54,264 bases of DNA. It comes from Bacteroidota bacterium. Lineage in GTDB: Bacteria > Bacteroidota > Bacteroidia > CAILMK01 > JACPUW01. The DNA lies in contig JACPUW010000040.1 in NCBI GenBank assembly GCA_016192035.1, positions 1-54,264 on the forward strand. Direction: 5' to 3'. Made by a program: the position numbers and the translations under genes. Positions 16,043 through 24,879 of the stretch are shown in pieces. Each line of letters starts with the position of its first letter. The stretch's first letter is position 1. The notes under the pieces are model-generated. The model was given only the letters and a program-made list of their open reading frames with translations. It was not told the origin of the DNA and searched no databases.

Positions 16043-18289
16043 ATGCGCAAAACCATGTGGAAAGCCCTCGTAATCTGTTGCCTAATTCCCATAGCCCTAA
16101 TGGGACAGGATGCCTCCTTGGAGCTAAGCCTCACCCTGCGTGACCTGAAAGGAGCGCCCATGCCCTCGGTAGAAATTGTTCTGGTAGAAACAAGCACCAA
16201 GGACGAAATGAAAGGAATGACCAACGCTAAAGGGGTGGTGAAGTTTAGCATAAAAGAAGGCCATCAGTGGGCCATCAATTTTCTGGATGTGAAAGAGTAT
16301 GCCTTGGTAGAACTGCCTCCCGGCGGTGTGCGGACACAGGAACGCACCATGACCTATGTGCCGCCCCAACTCCTGGAAAAAGAAGAGCCATTTGACCGTA
16401 CCGGCGTGGTTTTTACCGAGGCCAGGCAGTATGCCAACTCAAAAACACAAGCATCAAAAACACACGATTTCTTGGTTATCAGGGTGGTGGACAGACAAAA
16501 AAAGCCTCAGAAAGCGGTGAAAATTGAGCTGGTGAGTGTGGAGCAACGGAAGAAATACACCGCCCAAACGGATGTGACGGGCTTTGCCTATTTCCTCCTA
16601 CCGGCTGGATATGAGTACGAAATAGACCTTCCTGGCCTTGAAGCCCATAAAAAAGTAGAAATGCCCATTGGTGGCTATGTCACCACCGAATTGGAGCTGC
16701 TATACGTGCCCACACAAGTGGATGAAACGGCTGCCAATGACACCATAACCCAGCGGGTACCCCTATCGGGCACTGCAACCAGCGAACGCGCCTTCATGAA
16801 GGTAAGGGTGGTTGATTTTGACCAAAACGGACTGGCAAACGAGCCCGTGTATTGGGATGACGAATTGACGGACAACGTGTACACCGCATTAACTGATGAC
16901 AATGGCTACGCCTGTTTTTTACTCCCCAAAAAAAGCCGTTACAGCCTGCACCTCACCTATGAAAGGGAAATCAGGGTATTTGACCTAAGCGACAAACATG
17001 CGGCACTCACCAATGCCATGATACAGATAACCTATAGGGGCTCTGACGTGATAGAGACTTTCTATAACACTACCAAGCGAAGCCCCGAAGGTTTTGTAAT
17101 GGAGTTTATGAGCACCCCCATACAGCCCGGCACGGTCACCAACACATACTTGCAAAAACTTGCCGATGGATTTACCCTCAATTTTGAAACAGGGGATCCA
17201 CTATATACCCCATTGGTAACAAACGGAAAAATCTATACAAGCCACGGGTTCTACAGCAACTCCTTTAGTTGTTTCCACGCCGAAACCGGTGACATGATAT
17301 GGACGGTGGCCCTGGGGGAGGGCGGGGCATCGCCCGCCGCGTTTTTTGAGGGCTATATTTTGCTGATCACCGAGTCGTGTACCCTATACCTTATTGATGG
17401 CCAAACCGGGGAATTGGCTTGGTCCAAGTGGTTGTCGCCCTATTTGCTCAGCAGCCCAACCGTAGCCAACGGAAAGGTGTACACCGTATATAAAAACGAC
17501 ATTACAGAAGCCCAAAACACCGAAAAGGAATTTGTGCTGGCTTGCTTTGACTTGAAAACGGGCAACATACTCTGGCAAAAATGGGTGAATGGCGAAGGGC
17601 TTTCTTCCCCGGTTGTGTATGGAGGTTCGGTGTTTTTGTCCACCCAAAAAGGTAGCCTGTACCAATTTGAGTCTTCACAGGGCACATTGATCAAAGAATT
17701 GCCCATAGATGCGGTCTCTGCCCCCACCATAGACCCTACCGGTATATATATCTCCATAAGGCACCAACAAACAGGCCAGCGGGTTTGCCGCCTTGATGAC
17801 TCTTGGAAGATGACCATGGTTGCCGAATCGGGGTCATGGCTGCCGCCCGCATTTGATAGAATGGAAAGTATGCTTCCCCTAATGGCCTATGAAGGAAGCC
17901 GATGCCTGGTAGGGGCCGACCATATTTACTTCACTATTGATAATGAAGTATATTGCTATGGAAAAGGCGGTAAACTGGCGTGGAAAAAAACCTTGGCTGC
18001 CCTGCCCGATACCCTGCAATACGGGTTGCTCACCATGCCCATACTGTCAGGATCCAAGCTGGTGGTTGGTTCTAAGGAAGGCAAACTCTTTACCTTGGAT
18101 GCCAAGACCGGCAACACCCTTTCTGCCCACTCCCTTGAGGTTCCCATTGGCGCTCAGCCCGCTTTGGTGGGCGGAAGGATGTATGTGCCCGGGGTGGGCC
18201 AGCTACGGGTGTGGGATACCAAAGACCAGGCCCTGAGCAACTGGCCTATGTGGAACGGAAATCCCGGCCATAACCCCGTAATAAATTGA
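16043..18289 (+). CDS. Secreted protein: repeated Ig-like/regulatory domains plus PQQ-type beta-propeller
   Basis: A 748-residue protein from the ATG at 16043, with a signal peptide (MWKALVICCLIPIALMGQ). Residues of about 20-350 hold three related beta modules, each with a 'D..G.A.F.L..G..Y...L' pattern (for example TNAKGVVKFSIKEGHQW, TDVTGFAYFLLPAGYEYE and DDNGYACFLLPKKSRYSLH). The rest is a PQQ/quinoprotein-like propeller with blades of the form 'A.tG...W......SSP.v..GkvY' (TGDMIWTVALGEGG, TGELAWSKWLSPYLLSSP, TGNILWQKWVNGEGLSSP, TGNTLSAHSLEVP). No T9SS sorting domain is visible; it ends WPMWNGNPGHNPVIN. It is probably periplasmic or surface-exposed. Blade residues for quinone binding cannot be confirmed, so structural use (BamB-like) is as likely as an enzyme. 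Confidence 0.82.
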   Translation: MRKTMWKALVICCLIPIALMGQDASLELSLTLRDLKGAPMPSVEIVLVETSTKDEMKGMTNAKGVVKFSIKEGHQWAINFLDVKEYALVELPPGGVRTQERTMTYVPPQLLEKEEPFDRTGVVFTEARQYANSKTQASKTHDFLVIRVVDRQKKPQKAVKIELVSVEQRKKYTAQTDVTGFAYFLLPAGYEYEIDLPGLEAHKKVEMPIGGYVTTELELLYVPTQVDETAANDTITQRVPLSGTATSERAFMKVRVVDFDQNGLANEPVYWDDELTDNVYTALTDDNGYACFLLPKKSRYSLHLTYEREIRVFDLSDKHAALTNAMIQITYRGSDVIETFYNTTKRSPEGFVMEFMSTPIQPGTVTNTYLQKLADGFTLNFETGDPLYTPLVTNGKIYTSHGFYSNSFSCFHAETGDMIWTVALGEGGASPAAFFEGYILLITESCTLYLIDGQTGELAWSKWLSPYLLSSPTVANGKVYTVYKNDITEAQNTEKEFVLACFDLKTGNILWQKWVNGEGLSSPVVYGGSVFLSTQKGSLYQFESSQGTLIKELPIDAVSAPTIDPTGIYISIRHQQTGQRVCRLDDSWKMTMVAESGSWLPPAFDRMESMLPLMAYEGSRCLVGADHIYFTIDNEVYCYGKGGKLAWKKTLAALPDTLQYGLLTMPILSGSKLVVGSKEGKLFTLDAKTGNTLSAHSLEVPIGAQPALVGGRMYVPGVGQLRVWDTKDQALSNWPMWNGNPGHNPVIN

Positions 18290-18333
18290 AGGAAGGGCCA
18301 GAATAGCCGTAACCGCTTAGATTCGCCGCAACA

Positions 18334-19353
18334 ATGAATGACCCGTGGCCTAAGCGATTGTTTCGTACCCTGTTGTATCAAACCAGTAGGTGCCTGCCCT
18401 CCCGTTATTTGTTTTCCATTTTTCAGGTGCCGGTAGTACCCTTGCTTTGGCATGTAGTAGGCCACTCCCGCATTCCCCACCTGCGCCACCTATATGGTTA
18501 CCCCAAGCCTGATGAATTTGCCCAAGATTTGGATTTTTTATTGGGCCAGTTTTACCCAATAGGGCTACATGAACTTGACCAGGCAATTGACATTGCCATG
18601 GCTAAGAAAAAGCCATGTGTCCTGCTTACTTTTGATGATGGCCTCAGGCAGTGTAAGGATACGGTGGCCCCCATTTTGGTGGAAAAGGGCATTCCTGCGG
18701 TTTTTTTTGTCAATCCCTCGTTTGTTGACAACAAAGACTTGATGTTCAGGTATAAATCTAGCCTTATACTTGATAAGTTGCCCCTGGAACCACAGGAAAG
18801 TAGGGTTAAAATTGCTTCACTACTCGGTTGTGATCCAGACATTATTGAGAAAAAAATCCTGGAAATCACCTATGTGGATAGACCACTCCTTAATGCCGTG
18901 GCGGGGCATATGCAATTAGATTTTAGCACGTATCTCGCCAATGAAAAACCGTACATGACCGTAGCAGACCTCAAGGCCCTGGCCAACCATGGGTTTGATA
19001 TAGGGGCACATAGCTTAGACCATCCGCTATTTGCCCAATTGCCACTGTACGAACAGCACAGACAGGCAAGGGAAAGCATCCAGTGGGTGAAATCGGAGTT
19101 GCCGGGGCAAGGCCACGGTTTCGCATTTCCGTTTACCGACCACGGAGTGACACAGGAAACCATAGAAGCCATACAGGGCTTATGTCAATGGACATTTGGT
19201 TGCGCCGGCCTGGCCAAGGAAAGCAACCCACGGCACCTGCAAAGGCTGCCCTTAGAGGTGAGTGCATACCGCGCCCGTGAAATAGTGAAGGGTGAAATGC
19301 TCTACCAAGCGTCAAAATGGATAATCGGTCGCCAAAAAATGAACAGGGCATGA
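18334..19353 (+). CDS. Polysaccharide deacetylase (carbohydrate esterase 4) family protein
   Basis: A 339-residue protein with the NodB-type catalytic motifs: LLTFDDGLRQC (Asp101 and Asp102 of TFDDG) and FDIGAHSLDHPLF, which supplies the H-x3-H metal ligands, followed by GFAFPFTDHGV. These enzymes remove acetyl groups from chitin-like or envelope polysaccharides. No signal peptide is evident, so it may act on a cytoplasmic lipid-linked or nucleotide-linked sugar. The next gene, a GNAT protein, starts in the TGA of this one (ATGA), so deacetylation and acylation of the same glycan is a reasonable inference. Confidence 0.87.
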   Translation: MNDPWPKRLFRTLLYQTSRCLPSRYLFSIFQVPVVPLLWHVVGHSRIPHLRHLYGYPKPDEFAQDLDFLLGQFYPIGLHELDQAIDIAMAKKKPCVLLTFDDGLRQCKDTVAPILVEKGIPAVFFVNPSFVDNKDLMFRYKSSLILDKLPLEPQESRVKIASLLGCDPDIIEKKILEITYVDRPLLNAVAGHMQLDFSTYLANEKPYMTVADLKALANHGFDIGAHSLDHPLFAQLPLYEQHRQARESIQWVKSELPGQGHGFAFPFTDHGVTQETIEAIQGLCQWTFGCAGLAKESNPRHLQRLPLEVSAYRAREIVKGEMLYQASKWIIGRQKMNRA

Positions 19354-20459
19354 TGGAAATCAAGCAACTGCGCATGGATGATGTGTTGGCCATGGTAAAT
19401 GCCCCACACTACTTGCGCCAAGCCCGGATTCCCATTGGCCGGCAGCGCGCACGCGCCCAGGCCCAGAACCCTTGCTTGCAGGCCCAGGATGTGGTGCTCC
19501 TGATAGCGGAAATTGATGGGCAAATGGCGGGCTACCTGGGCTTGGTACCCGACGAATGGGCCCTAGGCAATGGCACATGCCGATTGGCGTGGATGAGCTG
19601 TATAGAGGTGGGGGCCGCTTGGCAGGGCCGTGGCATTGCCAAAAAATTGTTGGCCTCGGCTATGGAAGCCTGGGATAATCAGATCATTGCTACTGAGTTT
19701 ACCCCACTGGCCCTTGACATTTATCTGCGCAGTGGTTTTTTTACCCTTATCTCACCAAATGAAGGCATAAGGAGTTACCTAAGGATGTGTCTTTCCACTA
19801 TCCTACCGGCTAAAAATCCGCTTTGGGGGCGGTTGAAACCCTTGCTCAGATGGGCAGACCAAGCGGCCAATGCGGTGTGGGGGGCATGGAACAGCTTGCA
19901 TCCGCCCAGTGCCCCCGTTGGCATGGAGTGGGAAATTGTTGCCCATCTGGACGATGAATGTGCCGCTTGGCTTGAAAATTATCAGCATCCCTCCCCGGCG
20001 CGCAAGTCTATCCACGGGTGGAACTGGATGCTGCGCCATCCATGGGTCATTCAGTCGCCCATAGGTGATATGGGAACCTCAAAATATGGGTTTACAGCCC
20101 TGTCGCCATCGTTTGGTTACCTGGCATGCAAACTATACGCGCCGGGAGGTTCCATGCAGGGGCTATTGCTGGTGATGGTGCGCAATGGGCACGTGAAAAC
20201 CCCACTGGTAGCGGTGGCCCCTGCCCTGGCTTCAAAAGCTACCCAACTGCTTTTATACTTAGCCTATACCTCAAGGGCTGGGTACATCACCACCTACCAG
20301 CCATTGATCACCGAGCACCTGCCCCCCTTTAAGCGTTGGAGTATAGCCCAGAAAAAACAATATAGGAAGTATGTGGTTGCCAAGCCGCTATGGGAAAAAC
20401 TGGGCAAACCTGACAGGCTACCCCTCCACGATGGTGACGGCGATGCGGGGTTCACCTAA
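19350..20459 (+). CDS. GNAT family N-acetyltransferase, two-domain
   Basis: A 369-residue protein from the ATG at 19350, which overlaps the preceding stop as ATGA; an in-frame ATG at 19317 is the alternative. The N-terminal domain has the GNAT core: VVLLIAEIDGQMAGYLGLVP, then WMSCIEVGAAWQGRGIAKKLLASAMEAW, where QGRGIAKK is the acetyl-CoA pyrophosphate loop, then LDIYLRSGFF. The C-terminal half (about 170-369) has no motif I recognise, but its spacing suggests a second GNAT-like fold. Coupling to the polysaccharide deacetylase suggests sugar or envelope-glycan modification. It ends ten bases from the convergent DUF4340 gene. Confidence 0.82.
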   Translation: MMEIKQLRMDDVLAMVNAPHYLRQARIPIGRQRARAQAQNPCLQAQDVVLLIAEIDGQMAGYLGLVPDEWALGNGTCRLAWMSCIEVGAAWQGRGIAKKLLASAMEAWDNQIIATEFTPLALDIYLRSGFFTLISPNEGIRSYLRMCLSTILPAKNPLWGRLKPLLRWADQAANAVWGAWNSLHPPSAPVGMEWEIVAHLDDECAAWLENYQHPSPARKSIHGWNWMLRHPWVIQSPIGDMGTSKYGFTALSPSFGYLACKLYAPGGSMQGLLLVMVRNGHVKTPLVAVAPALASKATQLLLYLAYTSRAGYITTYQPLITEHLPPFKRWSIAQKKQYRKYVVAKPLWEKLGKPDRLPLHDGDGDAGFT

Positions 20460-20469
20460 CGTTTGCCAA

Positions 20470-21396
20470 TTACTCCTTGACCCCCGCGGCAGCACCGGGA
20501 ATCAACTTCTGTGAAATTGTTTCATTAAATACAAAGATTGCCCCGGGGTTTTGGGTAGAAGTAATCACTTGTTCCCCTTCATATTCAAACAGGGAAAGGG
20601 TGACATTTTCCTTATCGGTGCCCACTTCCCAAACCATGACCGGATTTTCCAATTGGCTGGGGGTCAACTGGTCCACAAAATCAGAGGATGATATGGATAC
20701 AAGCCCGTCAAAATAGGCTTGAGCCGACAGGGAATCCAGCTCGGCACCCTCCACCGCCCAGGAACCGGTCTCTTGTTTCAACACAGAAAAAGGTGAGCGG
20801 CCAGTGGCAATCACCTTGACTATACCTGCCCCGTCCGTACGCAGCAGCGTTTTGTTCCTCCAGTCGCTTGCCTTCTTGTTCCAGTCAAACCCCAAAGGCG
20901 CATCGGCCAAATAGACATCGTCCTTGCCCTTGACCCTCACAAAATTGTACATGGTGCGCATCTGCTGATTAAAATCCATTTTGCCTATGACGACCCCTCC
21001 CAGCTCTTTTTCGCCTGAATAACAGGTTAGCGAGGTGCCTTTTTCATCGGTAACCTCATACCCATCATGAGTCTCTTGTTTGCGCGTAATCACCTTGAGC
21101 GGCTTACAGCCAAATAGGGTGGATAGGGCGTTTAAGAGCATCTTTTCCTCTATGGGCACCAGGGCGCCCGTTTCCAGGGCAAGTTTCCACTCTCCCTGGT
21201 CTTTGAGCAAGGTATAGGCACCGTTGCCAGGTGATGCCAAGACCAGTTTGTCAATAGCGGCAGTGTCTATCAACAACAATTCCTTGGGCAGGGTGCCTAC
21301 CGGTTTTTGTCGTTGGTAGTAAGTGGAAATTACCACGGCCAGTGCCAATACCGCAATGGCAATAAGTAGGGTACGGGGTGAAAGTTTGCTGAGCAC
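20470..21396 (-). CDS. DUF4340 domain protein
   Basis: A protein of 308 residues from a GTG at 21396. This start is chosen because it puts LSKLSPRTLLIAIAVLALAV, a positively charged residue pair plus membrane helix, at the N-terminus and places the gene nine bases after the preceding one. A longer frame reaches back into that gene. After the helix comes a beta-rich periplasmic DUF4340 region (LLLIDTAAIDKLVLASPG ... GEWKL ... DYEV-type repeats). From memory DUF4340 proteins commonly follow GldG-type ABC components and are thought to be part of the same transporter, but the substrate is unknown. Here a large T9SS gene separates it from gldG. Confidence 0.82.
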   Translation of the reverse strand: MLSKLSPRTLLIAIAVLALAVVISTYYQRQKPVGTLPKELLLIDTAAIDKLVLASPGNGAYTLLKDQGEWKLALETGALVPIEEKMLLNALSTLFGCKPLKVITRKQETHDGYEVTDEKGTSLTCYSGEKELGGVVIGKMDFNQQMRTMYNFVRVKGKDDVYLADAPLGFDWNKKASDWRNKTLLRTDGAGIVKVIATGRSPFSVLKQETGSWAVEGAELDSLSAQAYFDGLVSISSSDFVDQLTPSQLENPVMVWEVGTDKENVTLSLFEYEGEQVITSTQNPGAIFVFNETISQKLIPGAAAGVKE

Positions 21397-21404
21397 GATG
21401 TATT

Positions 21405-24400
21405 TTATTCTTTGGTTATCAATGTATAATAAGTAAGGGACTGGTGGATTTGAACAGACAGGATATACTGGCCCCTGGGCAATGCATCCACGTTCACCAA
21501 GGTTGAGGGGCCATGTATTTTCCCCATTGCCCACAGCCTACCCTCTATGCCAATTATTTGGTAAGCGCCCTCTTTCCATTCTTCCAAACCCACTATGGTC
21601 ATGGTGGCGCTACTTGGATTGGGATACACCGCAATAGGGTTCTTGCCTTGGTTTTGAATGCCTTTTGGTATAAACGAATACACATCTGACTGTGCGGTAC
21701 AGAGGCTGTCGGAGGTAAACACCACGTAATAGTCCCCTTTGGTGCTGGGCCGTAGGGAGTCGCTTGACTCACCTTGCACCTGCCCTTGTGGGCCAAACCA
21801 AGTGATGCTATAAACTCCCTTGGGCCCCGCCTTGAGGGTTTGGCCCTTTTGGGTGATGGTGGGTTTGCTGGGCGAGGCGTTTATCCAAACCGTACGTACT
21901 TGGCTGGCCGTGCAGCCCCACTGGTTGGTAAGCCGGTAAGACAGCACAAAGCTGCCCACGCCAAGGGCTGATGGATCTATGGTTTCAGTTATAGCCCCAT
22001 CCAAGTAGTAATTGCCTCCCAGAGGACTACCCCCGCTCAGAACGGTTTCACCTTGCGAGGTACATAAAGGCCCAGGGGCAGACAAATCCACTTCCGGTAC
22101 CTCCAATATTCTTATTTGATGGGAATCAACCGCTTGACAACCATTGCCATCGGTGAAAGCATACCACAACCAATACCTCCCAGGCAATAAGCCGGCAGTT
22201 TGAAACTCGGCACCCTTAACCCCTGCCCCAGTGTGTACGCCTCCCTTTGGCTTGGTTGACTCCAGGGACACCGGATTGGTGTTGGCGCAATAGGTACTGT
22301 CAAGGAAAAAGGTGGCCTTCTTTTTATCAAGCACCTGTACCGTGAATGCGGTGGCGCTTATGCAGCCCGTAGGTGCGGTGTATCTATACCGTATGATGTG
22401 CGTTCCGGGCCCGGCAATGGCAGGATTAAATTGGTTATTTGTCACACCATTGCCCTCGTATATTCCACCGGTTGGGCTTACCGGGTCCAGGTTGCTGGCC
22501 GGTGACAAGGGACAGAAATCAGGTAATGCCGAAACAACCAGATTGGCTGTGTCGTGTACCACCAAGCTGGACGAAACTGTATCGGTACAGCCATAGGCGT
22601 TTGTAAATAGGTACGCCACTACATGGTTTCCGGCTCCTGCCAATTGTGGGTCAAACACATTGGAAACTAAGCCCGGCCCCTGATATACACCCCCTTTAGG
22701 CCTGGCCGAGCGCAGCAACAGGGTGTCATTGTTAAGGCAGACGCTGGGCAAACCTGACATGCTGGCTTGGGTGTAGGCCATCACTACGGCCGTGTCACTG
22801 GCCGTGGTTACGCAGCCGTTTAAGTTGGTAAACGAGAATCCGATCACGTGGCTACCGGCACCGGCTATGGATGGGTAAAAATCGCGGCCCTTTACCCCAG
22901 TGCCGGTATAGATCCCTTGGTTGGGGTTCACTTTTATGCGCACGGGCTGGTCATTGCTGCAGAGCGTATCAAATGGGCTAAAGCTTATTGGTGTAGAAAA
23001 GACCAATTCTAGGGTCGATTTTTCGGTGGCCGCGCATCCGTTGGTATCCGTGTATTGGTAGGCATAGTCGTATTTGCCGAGTTTCCTTCCTACCGAGTCA
23101 GGATAAAACACATTGGAAAATATGCCTTTACCCTGGTAGGTTCCGCCTTTGGGCGTGCCCAAATCCAAGGTGGCCGAGTCTATGTTGTCACAGAACAGTG
23201 CTCCCGGTTTCAGTTTTACGCTGGGCAATTTCCATACATCAATATAGGCCGAAGCACTGCTCATGCATCCCACGGCATTCTTAACCGAATAGGTAATCAA
23301 GTACTTGCCAGCCCCTACTCCAGATGGCAAAAAGAGTGAATCGCGGGTGATGCCAGTACCTGAATACACGCCTCCACGAGGCCTGGCCTGGTTGAGCAAC
23401 ACCGTATCTATGCTCACGCACACCCCTCCAGGAGCGGGGAAGCTTACATTGAATTTTTTGTAAGACGTGATGGTAATGGGGTAGGTAGTGACCGAACAAG
23501 CACTGTCCTGTTTAATGACACAGTGGTACTTACCTCCTGCAATTGCGGGATAACTCAATCCTGTTGCGCCGGTAATGGCCTTGCCGTCCAGGTACCACTG
23601 AAAGGAGAATGAAGATTTGCCGGAGGCAAAAAGGTGTAAGGTATCGCCAAGGCAAAGCGCACTGTCACCCGAAGATGTCCTGATGTGCTTATCACCGTAT
23701 AAACCAAAAATATACTCACCCCAGGTGGAAGAACTGTCTATGGTAATGGAGTCGCCTGTAGGATGGATCTTGGTAGTGTCCATTTGCCACTGCCACAGGG
23801 GAAGCCTGCTTCGCGAAAAAAGGTCTGCAAAACATTCATTGCTAGCAGTTACCGACGATAGGGCGGCATATTCGTATTTCAGGGCCAATTTTATATAGAA
23901 CGGATCGGCTATGAAGACACCCCACGAATTGTGGGTGCTGAGTTGCGCTTTGGCTCCCTTGATATCGGCAATTTGGCTTTTGCCCTTGAGCTGGTAGAGG
24001 TGTACCCCTTGGGCCCATCCCCGGGTAATACGGGAGGTAAACACGTCGCCGCTGTCACCGGTCATGGATAGTAAGTAACCAGCCCAGCCATAGCCATACA
24101 CCGAGGTATCGCCTATGGAAGCTCCCGAGTTATACCACAGCGCACCTGAAATACTGCCGTTGTTCTTATTGGTTGAATGGTCGGCCACCGCACTGCCAGT
24201 GCCCGCATCAAGCGTGTAGTATGCTGCCAAGCTGCTGTAGTGGGGGTGTGTAGAAGTTACACTCCTGCACATCCACTGGCGTAGGGTAGTGGTATCCATG
24301 GCTTTGCCCCATACCCGTACCTCGTCTATCTCCCCGTCAAAATTTCTGTCGGTGCCATAGGCCAGCTCTCCAATCTTGGCCACTAGGCCGGTAGAGGGTG

Positions 24401-24851
24401 TCATTTGCCCTGAGTAGGAGGTAGAACCTACCTTGATTCCATTGACATAAAGGGTTACGGCCTTGCCGTCAAAAACTCCTGCCACATGGCTCCATTGGCC
24501 TGAGCGCAAGGCCCACGATGGCGAAATCACCTCTACCCATGAACCGCTGGAAGAAGCTATGTTGAACGATGCCTTGCCCGTGGACCCGCACCGCAGCACA
24601 TAGCCACTGTTGCCCTTGGCCCAGCCATGCTTACAGAAGATGCTGTTTCCCCATGAATCCTTGGCGAACGTATCGGGCTTTATCCAGGCCTCTACCGTGA
24701 TTTCTTTGGTAGGGTTTAGGCTAGAGTGGTCTTTGATGGTCACATCATTGGAGCGTCCGTCAAAATTGAGCGCATAGCGGCTGCCGGTTTGGGCAAGTAG
24801 CTGGCCCACAAACACGGCACATACTAGGGGAAGCAGAAAAAATCGATACAT
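21405..24851 (-). CDS. Large T9SS-exported protein: LamG domain, seven Cys-containing repeats, sorting domain
   Basis: A 1148-residue protein from the ATG at 24851, with a signal peptide (MYRFFLLPLVCAVFVGQLLA). Residues of about 22-220 are a LamG/concanavalin-like domain (RYALNFDGRSNDVTIKDH, ITVEAWIKPDTF, DGEIDEVRVWGKA). An Ig-like segment sits near 440-500 (FSFQWYLDGKAITGATG). About 500-1030 is a series of seven modules of roughly 75 residues, each with an early Cys, a 'P.GG.Y.G.G' turn, an 'AG.G.H.I.Y' strand and a 'GC' near the end. The C-terminus is a type A sorting domain (AVYPNPSSATMTIVG ... ALPRGQYILSVQI). It should be exported by T9SS and attached to or released from the surface, probably as an adhesin-like protein. 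It lies 28 bases after gldG and nine before the DUF4340 gene, on the same strand. Confidence 0.9.
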   Translation of the reverse strand: MYRFFLLPLVCAVFVGQLLAQTGSRYALNFDGRSNDVTIKDHSSLNPTKEITVEAWIKPDTFAKDSWGNSIFCKHGWAKGNSGYVLRCGSTGKASFNIASSSGSWVEVISPSWALRSGQWSHVAGVFDGKAVTLYVNGIKVGSTSYSGQMTPSTGLVAKIGELAYGTDRNFDGEIDEVRVWGKAMDTTTLRQWMCRSVTSTHPHYSSLAAYYTLDAGTGSAVADHSTNKNNGSISGALWYNSGASIGDTSVYGYGWAGYLLSMTGDSGDVFTSRITRGWAQGVHLYQLKGKSQIADIKGAKAQLSTHNSWGVFIADPFYIKLALKYEYAALSSVTASNECFADLFSRSRLPLWQWQMDTTKIHPTGDSITIDSSSTWGEYIFGLYGDKHIRTSSGDSALCLGDTLHLFASGKSSFSFQWYLDGKAITGATGLSYPAIAGGKYHCVIKQDSACSVTTYPITITSYKKFNVSFPAPGGVCVSIDTVLLNQARPRGGVYSGTGITRDSLFLPSGVGAGKYLITYSVKNAVGCMSSASAYIDVWKLPSVKLKPGALFCDNIDSATLDLGTPKGGTYQGKGIFSNVFYPDSVGRKLGKYDYAYQYTDTNGCAATEKSTLELVFSTPISFSPFDTLCSNDQPVRIKVNPNQGIYTGTGVKGRDFYPSIAGAGSHVIGFSFTNLNGCVTTASDTAVVMAYTQASMSGLPSVCLNNDTLLLRSARPKGGVYQGPGLVSNVFDPQLAGAGNHVVAYLFTNAYGCTDTVSSSLVVHDTANLVVSALPDFCPLSPASNLDPVSPTGGIYEGNGVTNNQFNPAIAGPGTHIIRYRYTAPTGCISATAFTVQVLDKKKATFFLDSTYCANTNPVSLESTKPKGGVHTGAGVKGAEFQTAGLLPGRYWLWYAFTDGNGCQAVDSHQIRILEVPEVDLSAPGPLCTSQGETVLSGGSPLGGNYYLDGAITETIDPSALGVGSFVLSYRLTNQWGCTASQVRTVWINASPSKPTITQKGQTLKAGPKGVYSITWFGPQGQVQGESSDSLRPSTKGDYYVVFTSDSLCTAQSDVYSFIPKGIQNQGKNPIAVYPNPSSATMTIVGLEEWKEGAYQIIGIEGRLWAMGKIHGPSTLVNVDALPRGQYILSVQIHQSLTYYTLITKE

Positions 24852-24879
24852 GGCAAGTGATTTTTTCCAAAAGTATGGT

